Shown: piece by piece, positions 1-9,323 of the stretch
Layout of the letters: every line of letters begins with the position of its first letter
How positions within the stretch are numbered: position 1 is the first letter of the stretch
Assembly (NCBI RefSeq): GCF_900156535.1
Contig: NZ_FTNV01000001.1
Coordinates: 992,001-1,056,000, forward strand
DNA length: 64,000 nt
DNA from: Roseovarius nanhaiticus
Lineage (GTDB): Bacteria > Pseudomonadota > Alphaproteobacteria > Rhodobacterales > Rhodobacteraceae
Direction: 5' to 3'
The notes under the pieces: generated by a model
Database searches by the model: none
What the model saw: the letters and a program-made list of their open reading frames with translations, nothing else
What the model was told of the DNA's origin: nothing
Made by a program: the position numbers and the translations under genes

Positions 1-392
1 ATCTCGCGCAGCGAATCGGTTTGTCCAAATCGCCAACACAGGCGCGATTGCGCCGTCTGGAAACGGGTGGTGTGATTTCGGGGTATCGCGCCATGATCGA
101 CCCTATTCGGCTTGGCCTGGATCATGTCAGCTTCGTCGAGGTGCGCCTGACCGACACGCGCGAGGCCGCACTTGACGAGTTCAATGCAGCAGTCCGCCTG
201 ATCCCCGAAATCGAGCAGGTTCATTTGATTGCCGGGAATTTCGACTACCTTATGAAGGTGCGGACGCGCAGCATGAACGATTATCGCCAGATGCTGGCGC
301 ACCGCATCTCCACCCTGCCGCATGTGGCCGGGACCAGTACCTATGTCGCCATGCAGGCGGTCAAGGAAAACGCGCCGGAGGATGTCTTGTGA
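1..392 (+). CDS. Lrp/AsnC-family transcriptional regulator (5' end outside window)
   Basis: The reading frame is open from the first bases of the window, so the gene is 5'-truncated by the window edge; an internal TTG at 21 is not the true start. The visible N-terminus is the end of an AsnC-type helix-turn-helix (LSKSPTQARLRRLE, then GVISGYRA). It is followed by the RAM/AsnC ligand-binding domain (about residues 30-110), with the family-typical run EIEQVHLIAGNFDYLMKV. Such proteins bind amino acids and regulate amino-acid metabolism genes. The sequence resembles alphaproteobacterial regulators of proline dehydrogenase (PutR type), but the target gene is not visible, so that is an inference. 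The stop overlaps the next gene by 4 nt (GTGA). Confidence 0.9.
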   Translation, partial: LAQRIGLSKSPTQARLRRLETGGVISGYRAMIDPIRLGLDHVSFVEVRLTDTREAALDEFNAAVRLIPEIEQVHLIAGNFDYLMKVRTRSMNDYRQMLAHRISTLPHVAGTSTYVAMQAVKENAPEDVL

Positions 393-937
393 AATCGCTC
401 GTCTTTGCCTTGACGCTCCTCGGCACAGCCGCCACGGCCCAAACCTGCCCGCCTGCACCTGATCATTCCGCCGCCCTCACCGCGCTGATCGAGGAGGCGC
501 GCGCCGCACCTGATCGCCAGGCGGGCATGATCGTGTCGGACAAGATGTGGGCGCTCTGGACAGAGGCGCCCGACGCCCGCGCGCAGGAGCTGCTGGACGA
601 GGGGATGGAACGGCGCCAATCCTACGACTACGACGGTGCCATGACCGCATTTGAGGCGCTGGTGGATTATTGTCCGGATTACGCCGAAGGCTATAACCAG
701 CGCGCCTTCATCCGCTACCTGCGCGAGGAGTTCGAGGCGGCCCTGCCAGATCTCGACGCTGCGCTCGCGCGTACGCCGCGCCATGTGGCCGCCCTCACGG
801 GCAAGGCGCTGACGCTGGTTGCCCTTGGACGCAATGGCGAGGCGGCGCTGGCGCTGCGCGCCGCGCTGGACATGAATCCGTGGCTGTCCGAACGCGCGCT
901 GCTTCCGGTGCTGGAGCAGGGCGAAGATGCCCTTTGA
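389..937 (+). CDS. Exported tetratricopeptide-repeat protein
   Basis: This is a 182-aa protein with a GTG start that overlaps the regulator stop by 4 nt, so the two are probably translationally coupled. The N-terminus is a short Sec signal peptide (MKSLVFALTLLGTAATAQ) that places it in the periplasm. Residues about 65-175 form two to three TPR-like helical hairpins, for example the stretch around SYDYDGAMTAFEALVDYCP and the following EGYNQRAF and AALPDLDAAL helices. TPR proteins mediate protein contacts; no catalytic residue is evident. Function and partner are unknown. Confidence 0.8.
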   Translation: MKSLVFALTLLGTAATAQTCPPAPDHSAALTALIEEARAAPDRQAGMIVSDKMWALWTEAPDARAQELLDEGMERRQSYDYDGAMTAFEALVDYCPDYAEGYNQRAFIRYLREEFEAALPDLDAALARTPRHVAALTGKALTLVALGRNGEAALALRAALDMNPWLSERALLPVLEQGEDAL

Positions 938-990
938 CGTGCAACCCGGCGCTTTACACCGCCCATGATGCGTCTATGGTCCGCCGCGAT

Positions 991-1077
991 GCGGGCGTGA
1001 TGGAATGGTAGACATACCAGACTTAAAATCTGTTGGGGCTTGTCCCCGTGCGGGTTCGAGTCCCGCCGCCCGCACCA
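991..1077 (+). tRNA. tRNA-Leu (anticodon UAA)
   Basis: The acceptor arms GCGGGCG (991-997) and CGCCCGC (1067-1073) pair perfectly, followed by discriminator A and an encoded CCA (1075-1077). The anticodon loop CTTAAAA gives anticodon UAA. A long variable arm (class II) and the T-arm GGGTTCGAGTCCC confirm a leucine tRNA. It sits between a TPR gene and a converging polysaccharide gene cluster. I saw no duplicated tRNA 3' end that would suggest an integrated element. Confidence 0.95.
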
Positions 1078-1136
1078 TCTCGGTGGTCCTGCCGCCCAGA
1101 GGCCTCTTCAAGACTGAAAAGCGGCCCTTGCCCGCG

Positions 1137-1991
1137 TCACATCTTGGCGTCCCGCATCCGCAGCGCGGCCCACATCCCCGTAAGGCGCGCGCCGTATTTG
1201 CGCCGCCGCACCCCCGATAGCAACGTCGCGGGCGAGGCCGCACGCAACAGCGCCTTGGCGATGGGCCGGGCGCATGCGCCCGGTCCGCGATGCTTGCGCA
1301 CCGCATAGACCTGCGACCAGCCCCAATGCCAGTTCTTGATCCGCTCGCCCACGCGGCTGGGAGAGGAGGATGTGCCGCCGAAATGCCGCACGATCGCACT
1401 ATGCGCCAGCATCAGCGGACCATGTTTGGCCAGCCGAACGCTCAGATCGTCATCCTCGAAGAAGAGGAAAATCGCCGGATCGAAGCCGCCGATGCGTTCG
1501 AAGATGTCGCGGCGCACCATCAATGCCGCGCCCGACAGCACCGGCAGCGCGACATCGCCGCCGGGATCGCCCTTGGCCAGCGTGCCCGCGCGCGGATCGA
1601 GATCGCTGCGCCGTTTCAGATGCGCACGCCACGCATCATCCACGATGAGAGGATTGAAAGCGGGCGCATCCGGATGGGCGTCCGCCGCCGTGGTGAGCGC
1701 GTCCAGCGTATCGTCAAGGCAGGTCGTATCGGGATTGAGGAACATCACGAATTCCGTGTGCGCGGCCGCCGCGCCGATATTGCAGGCGCGCCCGAACCCT
1801 TCGTTTTCCGCGTTCTCGATCAGCGTCACATTCGCGTATCGCGCCGCCAATGCGCGCAGCGCCTCGCGGTCGCGCGAGGCGTTGTCCACGATGATGACCG
1901 GCGCGCCGCTTGGCACCGACTCCAGCATGGATGGAAGCACATCGGCGCTGTTATAGGCGACCGTGACGATGGTGATGCGCGGCTCAGCCAT
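1137..1991 (-). CDS. Family 2 glycosyltransferase
   Basis: This 284-aa protein has a GT-A fold N-terminus (ITIVTVAYNSADVLPSML), the nucleotide-binding Asp in VIIVDNASRD, and the DXD-like NPDT motif of the rhamnosyltransferase-like GT2 subgroup. GGFDPAIFLFFEDDDLSVRL supplies the catalytic-base region (ED). It probably transfers a sugar to a lipid-linked or surface glycan at the cytoplasmic face of the membrane. It is the last gene of a leftward cassette with a GT25 enzyme and O-acetylation genes, and its start overlaps the GT25 stop by 8 nt. Donor and acceptor cannot be predicted. Confidence 0.9.
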   Translation of the reverse strand: MAEPRITIVTVAYNSADVLPSMLESVPSGAPVIIVDNASRDREALRALAARYANVTLIENAENEGFGRACNIGAAAAHTEFVMFLNPDTTCLDDTLDALTTAADAHPDAPAFNPLIVDDAWRAHLKRRSDLDPRAGTLAKGDPGGDVALPVLSGAALMVRRDIFERIGGFDPAIFLFFEDDDLSVRLAKHGPLMLAHSAIVRHFGGTSSSPSRVGERIKNWHWGWSQVYAVRKHRGPGACARPIAKALLRAASPATLLSGVRRRKYGARLTGMWAALRMRDAKM

Positions 1992-2715
1992 TGGGGTGCT
2001 TTCGCGCCATGGCCGCGATGCGTCGGCGATAGATCGGGCGCAGCACCTCGCGCCGCAGCTTTTGCAGCGCGCCCTCCTTGCGCTGGATCAGGCTGCCGCC
2101 AAGGCGTGCCGACACCTCCTCGATTCCGGTGGGCCAGGCGGTGAGAATACGCACGCCATGCACCCATGTCATCTGCAGGAACGTATCGACCGGGCGGTCG
2201 AACCGCTCGGTTGCATCCAGCAGTCTTTGCGCGGCTTTGAGGGTGACAAGCTGTGCCACCATGCCGAGCGCCACGGCGTCATGGCAGCCCAGCCGCACCG
2301 CGCCGCGATGTGCGATCTGGGTGCCCGCATCCTCGCGCGGCTTGATCGGAAAACGCACGAAATCTCCGCCGCGCATATGGGTGCAGGCCAGATCCAACGC
2401 GGGCAGGAACACGTCCGTATCGATCTCCAGATCGTCCTCGATGATCAGCGCGGCGGGCAGGGCCCCGTCGACGATGCGTTGCCACGCGGCGCGGTGGCTG
2501 TGGAACGTCGCCACCTCGGACGCGCGCAGATCAAAGGGGTAGGGCGGCGCCAGCAGGCCAGGCTGGTAGGCGCGCGCCTCGGCGGCGCTCATGCTCTGGC
2601 CATCTACCGCGGGCAGCACATGACAGCGGAGCGGCAACGCGGCTTGGGTCGCAGCGACTTGGGCCGCGCGCTCGGTCGCACGGGCCAGATGAATGATGAA
2701 GCAATCGAGATCCAA
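1984..2715 (-). CDS. Family 25 glycosyltransferase (LPS-type)
   Basis: This 243-aa protein resembles the LOS/LPS GT25 family. The N-terminus DCFIIHLARATER is the family start, the middle contains the SHRAAW acceptor-side motif, and ALIIEDDLEI carries the acidic metal/nucleotide site. The open frame extends to a GTG at 2745. However, a perfect AGGAGG (2725-2730, complement) lies 9 nt before the TTG at 2715, and starting there matches GT25 N-termini, so TTG 2715 is chosen. It is expected to add a hexose to a lipopolysaccharide or exopolysaccharide. It is followed by GT2 and preceded by the AlgJ/AlgX-like gene. Confidence 0.85.
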   Translation of the reverse strand: MDLDCFIIHLARATERAAQVAATQAALPLRCHVLPAVDGQSMSAAEARAYQPGLLAPPYPFDLRASEVATFHSHRAAWQRIVDGALPAALIIEDDLEIDTDVFLPALDLACTHMRGGDFVRFPIKPREDAGTQIAHRGAVRLGCHDAVALGMVAQLVTLKAAQRLLDATERFDRPVDTFLQMTWVHGVRILTAWPTGIEEVSARLGGSLIQRKEGALQKLRREVLRPIYRRRIAAMARKHPNG

Positions 2716-2798
2716 GGGGCGCAGCCTCCTCGTTGCGCAGTCCACGACTTGGCTGGTGCCAGAACCGGCGCCGCGAATCCAGCCCTATCGCATAGCGC

Positions 2799-3878
2799 CT
2801 ATCGCCCGAGTCCCAGTGACAGTGCGTCCCGCTCGACCATCTGGAGGATGACGATGTCGGGGTCGAGCCGGCTCAGGTAGCTGTCCAGCGCGGCATCATC
2901 GATGAATTTCCAATGCACGCGGTAGAGCTCGGCAAAGCTCGCGTTGAAAAGCGCGGAGGACGCGGTGCAGAAACTGTCGCAAAGCATCAGCACCGTCTCG
3001 GGGTTTGGCGCGGCCGCATTGCGGCTGACGCGCATCACCTTCTGCATCGCCGATATCTCGGCGGTCCCGTGGGGCTCGCAGGGCCCTTCCTCGCCGGATA
3101 CAAGCCCGATCTTCGCGGCGCATATCTCGGGCGAGGCCGCGAAGTCGATCCGATAGTCCGTGTCCGAATCCGCCGGATAAAGCGCCTGCATCTTCAAAAG
3201 GCGCGTCAGGTCGCCCGCCGGGATGCTGATGCGCTCCAGATCGTATTCCACCGTCTCGGCGCCCAGTCGGGCCATGATCGCGTCATAGCTGGCGGCGGCG
3301 CCGGCGCGGGTCCAGTGGGTGTCGGTGAACATATAGGCCTGTACGTCATCCTTGGCGCTGCGCAGCGCCCCTCGCAGGTCCAGCAGCGGCACGTCCCGCG
3401 CAACAGTCGCCTCGGCCAGATCGTCGGTGACGGTGCGCGGCGCGGGGGCCGCATCCTCGGGCAGCATCTCGGGGTAGATCGAATGCTTGTTCGGCGCGAT
3501 CACCGCCAGAAAGCGTGCGCCCGAACCCTCCACCCGTGCCTGCACCCGCGTCAGCTGTTCCGCCTGCGCCGCCACCAGCCCTTCGGGCACCGGCCAGGTG
3601 CCAGTTGCCTTGGCCATCACCGCGCCATCGTCATCGCCCAGAAAGAGATACCCGTCGCGCCCCGCGCGCACCCGCCCCGGAAAGAGCGACCGGTCGAGCC
3701 GGGTCATCGCCAGATAGCCCAGATTGCCTTCGATCCGGTCCAGCGACCACAGATCGCGCAACTCGTCCGGCATGAGGCCCGCGCCGATCACGGCGCGCGA
3801 GGCGACATTCGCGGCGGGCAGCGCGACGAGGATGACCCCGGCGATGGCGGCGAAGAGGCTCAGTCTGGCGCTATACAT
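2799..3878 (-). CDS. AlgJ/AlgX-type SGNH-like protein for polysaccharide O-acetylation
   Basis: The 359-aa protein has an N-terminal membrane anchor or signal segment (residues about 5-25) and a periplasmic SGNH-hydrolase-like fold. The signature TDTHW (in YMFTDTHWTRAGA) matches the Asp-x-His pair of AlgX/AlgJ/PatB2-like acetyltransferases. LMLCDSFCTAS near residue 300 is the Ser-containing block I equivalent. In known systems an MBOAT partner passes acetyl groups across the membrane to this type of protein, which esterifies the polysaccharide. The MBOAT gene lies 15 nt upstream on the same strand, which supports that role. A GAGGAG Shine-Dalgarno precedes the ATG. Substrate unknown. Confidence 0.85.
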   Translation of the reverse strand: MYSARLSLFAAIAGVILVALPAANVASRAVIGAGLMPDELRDLWSLDRIEGNLGYLAMTRLDRSLFPGRVRAGRDGYLFLGDDDGAVMAKATGTWPVPEGLVAAQAEQLTRVQARVEGSGARFLAVIAPNKHSIYPEMLPEDAAPAPRTVTDDLAEATVARDVPLLDLRGALRSAKDDVQAYMFTDTHWTRAGAAASYDAIMARLGAETVEYDLERISIPAGDLTRLLKMQALYPADSDTDYRIDFAASPEICAAKIGLVSGEEGPCEPHGTAEISAMQKVMRVSRNAAAPNPETVLMLCDSFCTASSALFNASFAELYRVHWKFIDDAALDSYLSRLDPDIVILQMVERDALSLGLGR

Positions 3879-3893
3879 TGGACCGCTCTCCTC

Positions 3894-5303
3894 TCAGAAG
3901 TTGAAATAGAGAAAGACATCGCTGCGCGACACCAGCATCAGGATACAGCCTGCGCCAAAGAGGACTGCGCCCACCAGCGTCTTGTAAAGCGGGCGGACGT
4001 CGCGCGTGAACTGGTAGGTATTGGGCAGGATCAGCACGCCGATCAGCGCAAGCAAGAGATACCGACCCGCGGTTCTGGCGCCTTCGATCACCACATGGCG
4101 CGGGCCTGCCATCGCGGCGGGATCGAGGCCGAACATGATGCTCAGGATATCCAGCGCCTGCGCCAGGTCCGTCGCACGGAAGAACACCCATGACAGATGG
4201 ACCACCGCAAAGGTCAGCAGCCAGCCGATGACGCGCGGCAGGCGCAGCCCCGCGCGGGCCCAGATGCGGTGTATGACCAGCGCCGCGCCATGGATCCCGC
4301 CCCACAGGATGAAGGTCCAGCCGGCCCCGTGCCAAAGCCCGCCCAGCAGGAAGGTGATCATCAGGTTCGCCATCACGCGCCCCTCGCGCCGGCGACTGCC
4401 GCCGAGCGGAATATAGAGATAATCGCGCAGGAAGCGCGACAGCGTGATATGCCAGCGCCGCCAGAAATCCTGGATCGAGACGGCCTTGTAGGGCGACAGG
4501 AAGTTCAGCGGCAGGCGGATGCCGAACATGCGCGCGGCGCCGATGGCCATATCGGTATAGCCGGAAAAATCGAAATAGAGCTGGAACGTATAGGAAAACG
4601 TGGTGATCCACGCATCCAGAACGGTCAGCTGCGTGTGATCTGCATAGCCCGCATCGGCCCAGACGGCGAAGCTATCGGCGATCCCGATCTTCTTGAAAAG
4701 CCCGAGGCCGAAGATGATCAGGCCCGCCAGCAGGTTCTTCGAGCGCAGGCGCAAGATGGCGGCGCGCGCGAATTGCGGCATCATTTCCTTGTGGTGCACG
4801 ATCGGCCCGGCGATCAGCTGGGGAAAGAATGTCACGAAGACGGCGTAATGCAGCAGGCTGCCGCGCACGGCCTCGCGCTTGTAGCTGTCCACCAGATAGG
4901 TGATCTGCTGAAACGTGAAGAATGAGATTGCCAGCGGCAGGACGAGCTGTGGCACGGTGATGCCGGTTCCGAGGGCGGCGTTCGCCGTTTCGGCGAAAAA
5001 GCCGGCATACTTGAAGTATCCCAGCAGCGCGAGATTGGCCGCGATGCCAGCGATCAGGATCGCAAATCCCCCGCGCCGCGTGCCCTGCTGCGCCTGAATC
5101 GCGGCGGCGATGGCATAGTTGCCCAGGATCGAGCCGATCAAAAGCGGCAGATACTCAAGCCGCCAATAGCCGTAGAAAAAGAGTGAGCAGAGCACCAGCC
5201 AGCCAAGGCTTGCCCTTCCGCCGAGTAGCCGCGCGATGGCAAAATAGCCCAGCAGGCTGGGGGGTAGGAACGCAAAGATGAATTCTGGAGAGCTGAAAAG
5301 CAC
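3894..5303 (-). CDS. MBOAT O-acyltransferase, AlgI-like
   Basis: A multi-pass membrane O-acyltransferase. The frame opens at a TTG (5336), but family members begin at the segment VLFSSPEFIFAFLPP, so the GTG at 5303 (469 aa) is preferred; neither start has a convincing ribosome site. Conserved features include FFPQLIAGPIVHH, QLYFDFSGYTDMAIG, QDFWRRWHITLSRFLRDY and the catalytic His in GGLWHGAGW. It moves acyl (usually acetyl) groups from the cytoplasm to the periplasm for glycan decoration. It is the first gene of the cassette with the AlgJ/X-like protein and two glycosyltransferases, so the four probably make and acetylate one surface polysaccharide. Confidence 0.92.
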   Translation of the reverse strand: MLFSSPEFIFAFLPPSLLGYFAIARLLGGRASLGWLVLCSLFFYGYWRLEYLPLLIGSILGNYAIAAAIQAQQGTRRGGFAILIAGIAANLALLGYFKYAGFFAETANAALGTGITVPQLVLPLAISFFTFQQITYLVDSYKREAVRGSLLHYAVFVTFFPQLIAGPIVHHKEMMPQFARAAILRLRSKNLLAGLIIFGLGLFKKIGIADSFAVWADAGYADHTQLTVLDAWITTFSYTFQLYFDFSGYTDMAIGAARMFGIRLPLNFLSPYKAVSIQDFWRRWHITLSRFLRDYLYIPLGGSRRREGRVMANLMITFLLGGLWHGAGWTFILWGGIHGAALVIHRIWARAGLRLPRVIGWLLTFAVVHLSWVFFRATDLAQALDILSIMFGLDPAAMAGPRHVVIEGARTAGRYLLLALIGVLILPNTYQFTRDVRPLYKTLVGAVLFGAGCILMLVSRSDVFLYFNF

Positions 5304-5373
5304 GGCGGGTGGCCATCTGGAATTGACTGATCCCAAGCCTTATTGCCAAAGCCACGGATATGCCAGCGATGCG

Positions 5374-6537
5374 CTAGACGGGCGGGCGCACCTGCCATTG
5401 CAGATCCGCGACGCCGATCATCCGCGCCAGACGGGCCAGTTCGGCCTCAAACCGGGCTGTGCGCGGCCCGCCCCAGCGTGTGCCCGGCTCGGGCCATAGG
5501 CCGATGACGCGCAGCCAGCCTGCCGCCCGGTCGGCCTTCAACTCGGCCCGCCCGACAAAGCGGTCGCCCTCAAGGAGCGGATAGACGTAATAGCCCCAAC
5601 GCCGCTTGGCGGCAGGTACGAACATTTCGTTGACGTACTCAAAGCCGAAAAGGCGGGCCAGCCGCGCCCGGTCGCGCACTGCGGGATCAAACGGATTGAG
5701 GATGCGCAGACGCCCGGTGGGCGGTGCAAGCTCCGCTAGCCGCGCATCCAGATCAGGCGCCGCATAAGCCGTGCGCGCCGTGCCGTCCGCACCCATGACC
5801 TGCACCTCTTCGGGCTGCCTGCGATCGGCCCAGCCGCGCGCCTCCTCAGCGCTCATGGCGGCCCAGAAGCGTTGCACCTCGCCGCAGGTCGCGATGCCCA
5901 GCCGGTCCAGCGCCATGTCGCAGAGCGCATCTACGGCCTCGGAATCCTCCGGCCCGCCCATCAGTTGCGACGGGAAAACGCGGTGCCCCAGATCGTAGAA
6001 TTTCACAAAATTCTCGCGCTTGGCGGTGGCCAGATCGCCTGCATACCACATCTGGTCGAGCGCCTTCTTGTGCGGTGGGCGCGCCCACATCTCGCGGCTC
6101 GTCGCCTTGGTGTCGAATGCATGCGTGGATAGCGGCCCCTCCGCCTCGATCCGGGCGCGAATGGTGTCGATCTCGGCGCGGGCGAGACCCGATTGAAACC
6201 ACTCGGCCTGCGCAGCCTTGGCGCCCAGCCGCGCGAACTGCCGCTGCCACAGCGGCAGCACCTCCATTGGAATCAGCGAGGCATCGTGGGTGAAATGCTC
6301 GAACAGATCACGCCCCAGCAGCGGCCACAGCATCCCCTCGCGGTAATTGGGATTGCGCGACCAGAGGATGTGATTATGCGCACGCGTCACGTTGCGGATG
6401 GTGTCGATCTGCAGAAATCCGATCTGCCGGATCAGCGCCATGACATCGGGTCGCCCGGTGCCAGCTTGGCTGAGGCCATGCGCGGCCAGCCACAGATGCC
6501 GCGCCGTCCGGTTGTCCAGCCGCCGCGCCGCGCCCAT
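5374..6537 (-). CDS. YcaQ/AlkZ-type winged-helix DNA glycosylase
   Basis: A 387-aa member of the HTH_42 (YcaQ/AlkZ) family of tandem winged-helix proteins. Characterised members unhook DNA interstrand crosslinks or remove alkylated bases. The catalytic QxD motif is visible in IGFLQIDTIRNV near residue 40, followed by family blocks HNHILWSRNPNY and FEHFTHDASLIP. The C-terminal part contains ILNPFDPAVRDR and the FGFEYVNEMFVP block typical of the YcaQ branch. It lies 3 nt downstream of an exported unknown gene on the same strand, with no obvious link. Repair activity is an inference from family and motif. Confidence 0.88.
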   Translation of the reverse strand: MGAARRLDNRTARHLWLAAHGLSQAGTGRPDVMALIRQIGFLQIDTIRNVTRAHNHILWSRNPNYREGMLWPLLGRDLFEHFTHDASLIPMEVLPLWQRQFARLGAKAAQAEWFQSGLARAEIDTIRARIEAEGPLSTHAFDTKATSREMWARPPHKKALDQMWYAGDLATAKRENFVKFYDLGHRVFPSQLMGGPEDSEAVDALCDMALDRLGIATCGEVQRFWAAMSAEEARGWADRRQPEEVQVMGADGTARTAYAAPDLDARLAELAPPTGRLRILNPFDPAVRDRARLARLFGFEYVNEMFVPAAKRRWGYYVYPLLEGDRFVGRAELKADRAAGWLRVIGLWPEPGTRWGGPRTARFEAELARLARMIGVADLQWQVRPPV

Positions 6538-6540
6538 CGC

Positions 6541-7377
6541 TCAGGGCGTGCTCAGCTGGATCAGCGCATCCTGCAGCTCGCGCCCCTCGAGCGTCAGAAC
6601 TGCGTCGATAAAGACCTTCCCCGCGATACAGGCATCGCGGTCGCTGGCCCGGTCCAGATTGGCGAAACTGCCCATGACCCGCGCCGCATCCTCGCGCGCG
6701 GCGATGGTGCGTGTCACCACGCCGAAAATCGCGGCCTCGGCCCGCGCGGCGCGCTGGGGCGGCAATTGCGCCGCGCCGCGCTGGGCGCCCAGTTGCGCCG
6801 CGCGCAGCTGAATGCGGTAGTAATTGCGCAGGCCCTCGAAATTCAGCCGCGCGGCGGCGCGTGCCGTCTCTTCGGCCATGCGGTCCGGCGCCAGATCGCC
6901 GCGCACCGCGCGCCCGCAGATGCGCTGCGGCATGGCGCCCAGAACGACCTGCTCCACTTGGTAATAATAGCGAAGATCGCGCAGCGGCAGATGGCCCAGA
7001 CCTTCGTCGATCACAGTCCACAGCAGGCCCTGCGCGCGTGCCACGGGCACCACGCTACCGTCGCGCACGGCCAGAACGCGGTCGGCGATATAGCCGGCAA
7101 TGACCGGGTCCGACAGCATGTCCTTTGCGTGCTGCACGGCCAGATCCAGTTTGGCCCCGGAAAAGCCGAGCGCAGAGAGATCGGCGCGAACAGCGTTATC
7201 CTCGTGCAGGCGCCCCAGCAGGCGGATCAGATCGGCGCGACTGACGGATTGGGCGGACGTGTCGCCACTGCTTTGTGCCGCCAGAGCGGCAGGCGTCAGT
7301 GCCGGGACGGCCAGAAGGCCGCACAGCATCAGCGCGCGCGCACCTCCAAGGAGTGTTCTGCCTGTCATGATCCGCAA
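6541..7377 (-). CDS. Exported protein of unknown function
   Basis: A 278-aa protein that I cannot assign to a family. Residues about 10-35 form a cleavable Sec signal (LMLCGLLAVPALTPAALAAQ). The mature part is alpha-helical and Ala/Arg-rich, with two Cys (QRICGRA and DRDACIAG) that could form a disulphide. It ends 3 nt before the YcaQ-like gene. Its start region faces panB across a 199-bp spacer that must hold both promoters. An ATG 9 nt into the frame (MTGRTLL) is an equally possible start. Confidence 0.75.
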   Translation of the reverse strand: MRIMTGRTLLGGARALMLCGLLAVPALTPAALAAQSSGDTSAQSVSRADLIRLLGRLHEDNAVRADLSALGFSGAKLDLAVQHAKDMLSDPVIAGYIADRVLAVRDGSVVPVARAQGLLWTVIDEGLGHLPLRDLRYYYQVEQVVLGAMPQRICGRAVRGDLAPDRMAEETARAAARLNFEGLRNYYRIQLRAAQLGAQRGAAQLPPQRAARAEAAIFGVVTRTIAAREDAARVMGSFANLDRASDRDACIAGKVFIDAVLTLEGRELQDALIQLSTP

Positions 7378-7576
7378 GATGGCCTCCTTTTCGCGCCCGT
7401 CTTAGCAATATAGGGGCGCAGGCGCTTCGCACCACCTCTAGCGGGCTTTCAATTGGGTGCAAGCGCACCGGCGGATCGCCGCCACCCGGTAACAAGAGCG
7501 CGGCGCATAAGAGCGGTGGAATTTCCCCGCCATCCTTGCTAGGCATTGCCGCAATGCAGCAACTTCGAGGCACGCC

Positions 7577-8404
7577 ATGAGCGCCACCGCCCGCAAGACC
7601 GCCCCGCTTCCCTCCGATATCCGCGCCATGAAGGGCAGCGCGCCCATCGTCAGCCTTACGGCCTATACCACGCCGATGGCGCGCATGATGGATGCGCACT
7701 GCGATTTCGTCCTTGTCGGCGACAGCGTGGGCATGGTGTTGCACGGCCTCACCTCGACGACGGGCGTGACGATGGAGATGATGATCCTGCATGGCCAGGC
7801 CGTGGCTCGCGGGCTGGACAAGGCGATGATGGTCATCGACATGCCCTTCGGCACCTACGAAGAGGATCCCGCCCACGCAATGCGCAATGCCGTGCGGCTG
7901 ATGCGCGAGACGGGCGCGGCGGCGGTCAAGCTGGAGGGTGGTGCGCATATGGCCGAGACGATCGCCTTTCTCACCGCTCGCGGCGTGCCCGTGATGGCCC
8001 ATATCGGCCTGACGCCCCAGTCGGTCGGCACGCTGGGCGGCTACAAGGTGCAAGGGCGCGGCCACAGCGCGCGCCTGCTCAGCGAGGATGCCCGCGCGGT
8101 GACCGAGGCGGGCGCCTTTGCCGTCGTGATCGAAAAGGTGCCGGCAGGCCTCGCCGACCGGATCACAGCCGATATCGCGATCCCCACCATTGGCATCGGC
8201 GCCTCGGCGGGCTGCGATGGTCAGGTGCTGGTGGTCGATGACATGCTGGGCCTCTTCACTGCGTTCAAACCGAAATTCGTCAAACGCTATGCCACGCTCG
8301 GCGAGGATGGCGAGGCCGCGATCAAAGCCTATGCCGCCGAGGTGCGCGCCCGCACATTTCCCGCGGCCGAGCATCTTTTTGCCGATGAGACGCCCAAAGC
8401 ATGA
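7577..8404 (+). CDS. panB: 3-methyl-2-oxobutanoate hydroxymethyltransferase (PanB)
   Basis: A 275-aa TIM-barrel enzyme of normal family length. It transfers a hydroxymethyl group from 5,10-methylene-THF to 2-oxoisovalerate, giving ketopantoate, the first committed step of pantothenate synthesis. Visible PanB signatures are [15 protein letters not shown], the metal/substrate stretch [34 protein letters not shown] with GGYKVQGR, and [15 protein letters not shown]. It overlaps panC by 4 nt (ATGA), so the two form an operon. It acts in the cytoplasm. Confidence 0.97.
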   Translation: MSATARKTAPLPSDIRAMKGSAPIVSLTAYTTPMARMMDAHCDFVLVGDSVGMVLHGLTSTTGVTMEMMILHGQAVARGLDKAMMVIDMPFGTYEEDPAHAMRNAVRLMRETGAAAVKLEGGAHMAETIAFLTARGVPVMAHIGLTPQSVGTLGGYKVQGRGHSARLLSEDARAVTEAGAFAVVIEKVPAGLADRITADIAIPTIGIGASAGCDGQVLVVDDMLGLFTAFKPKFVKRYATLGEDGEAAIKAYAAEVRARTFPAAEHLFADETPKA

Positions 8405-9249
8405 GCGCGCCGATTTTGCGAAGCCTGGCCCAGCTGCGCGCGGCCACGCGGCCTTGGCAACTGGCGGGCGAGACGATCGGCGTCGTGCCGACCATGGGCG
8501 CGCTCCATGACGGGCACCTGTCGCTGGTCGCCGCCGCCAAGGCCGCCTGCAGCCGCGTCATCGTTACCATCTTCGTCAATCCGCGCCAGTTCAGCTCGCC
8601 CGAGGATCTGGCAAGCTACCCGCGCACCGAAACGGCGGACGCGGCCAAGCTGGCCCGGTTCGGCGTCGACGCGCTCTACGTGCCGGACGGCGCCCAGATG
8701 TATCCCGAAGGCTTCGCCACCACCGTCACCGTCTCGGGCCTGACGGAGGTGCTGGACGGCATCCACCGCCCGGGTCATTTCGAAGGCGTCGCCACGGTCG
8801 TCGCCAAGCTCTTTACGCAGACCTCGGCCACGGACGCTTTCTTCGGCGAGAAGGATTTTCAGCAGCTGCAGGTCGTGCGCCGCATGGCCCGCGATCTGGA
8901 CATCCCCATCACGGTCCACGGCTGCCCGACAATTCGCGAAATCGACGGCCTCGCCATGTCCTCGCGCAATCTTCTCCTCTCGGACCGCGCCCGCACCATG
9001 GCGCCAATGCTGCCCGAACAGATGCAGGCGATGGCGCAGGTCGCGGCCACCGGCGGCGATATCAAAGCCGCGCAAGCCCGCGCCATCACGCGCCTCGAAC
9101 AGGCGGGCTTCACCTCCGTCGATTACCTCGAGATGCGCGCCAATGACGATCTGACGCTTCTGGACGCCCCCACGCGCCCCGCGCGCCTTTTTGGCGCCGC
9201 TTGGCTCGCGGGCGTGCGCCTGATCGACAACATCGCCGTCGAGGCCTGA
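8401..9249 (+). CDS. panC: Pantoate--beta-alanine ligase (PanC)
   Basis: The 282-aa protein condenses pantoate with beta-alanine using ATP, completing pantothenate synthesis. [14 protein letters not shown] carries the HIGH-type nucleotidyl-transfer motif. [48 protein letters not shown] and the KMSKS-like AMSSRN are all in their usual order. Its start overlaps the panB stop, consistent with translational coupling. A short dispersed repeat lies just after the stop. Confidence 0.97.
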   Translation: MSAPILRSLAQLRAATRPWQLAGETIGVVPTMGALHDGHLSLVAAAKAACSRVIVTIFVNPRQFSSPEDLASYPRTETADAAKLARFGVDALYVPDGAQMYPEGFATTVTVSGLTEVLDGIHRPGHFEGVATVVAKLFTQTSATDAFFGEKDFQQLQVVRRMARDLDIPITVHGCPTIREIDGLAMSSRNLLLSDRARTMAPMLPEQMQAMAQVAATGGDIKAAQARAITRLEQAGFTSVDYLEMRANDDLTLLDAPTRPARLFGAAWLAGVRLIDNIAVEA

Positions 9250-9261
9250 ACGCCCCCATTT

Positions 9262-9292
9262 CTTCTTGCTGAAAATATCCCCGCCGGAGGCC
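9262..9292. repeat. Dispersed intergenic repeat, copy 1
   Basis: This 31-bp sequence begins CTTCTTGC and ends AAATATCCCCGCCGGAGGCC. It matches 28 of 31 positions at 38336-38366. It sits in the 74-bp gap between the convergent panC and helicase genes. It resembles the short intergenic repeats often seen after genes in roseobacters; a terminator or REP-like role is inferred. Confidence 0.6.
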
Positions 9293-9323
9293 CCGGCCAG
9301 CCACCCCGGGCGGCGCCGGTACC

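Noticed and set aside
991..1077. Possible genomic-island attachment site at tRNA-Leu(UAA)
   Set aside because: No duplicate of the tRNA 3' end, integrase or mobility gene is visible nearby.
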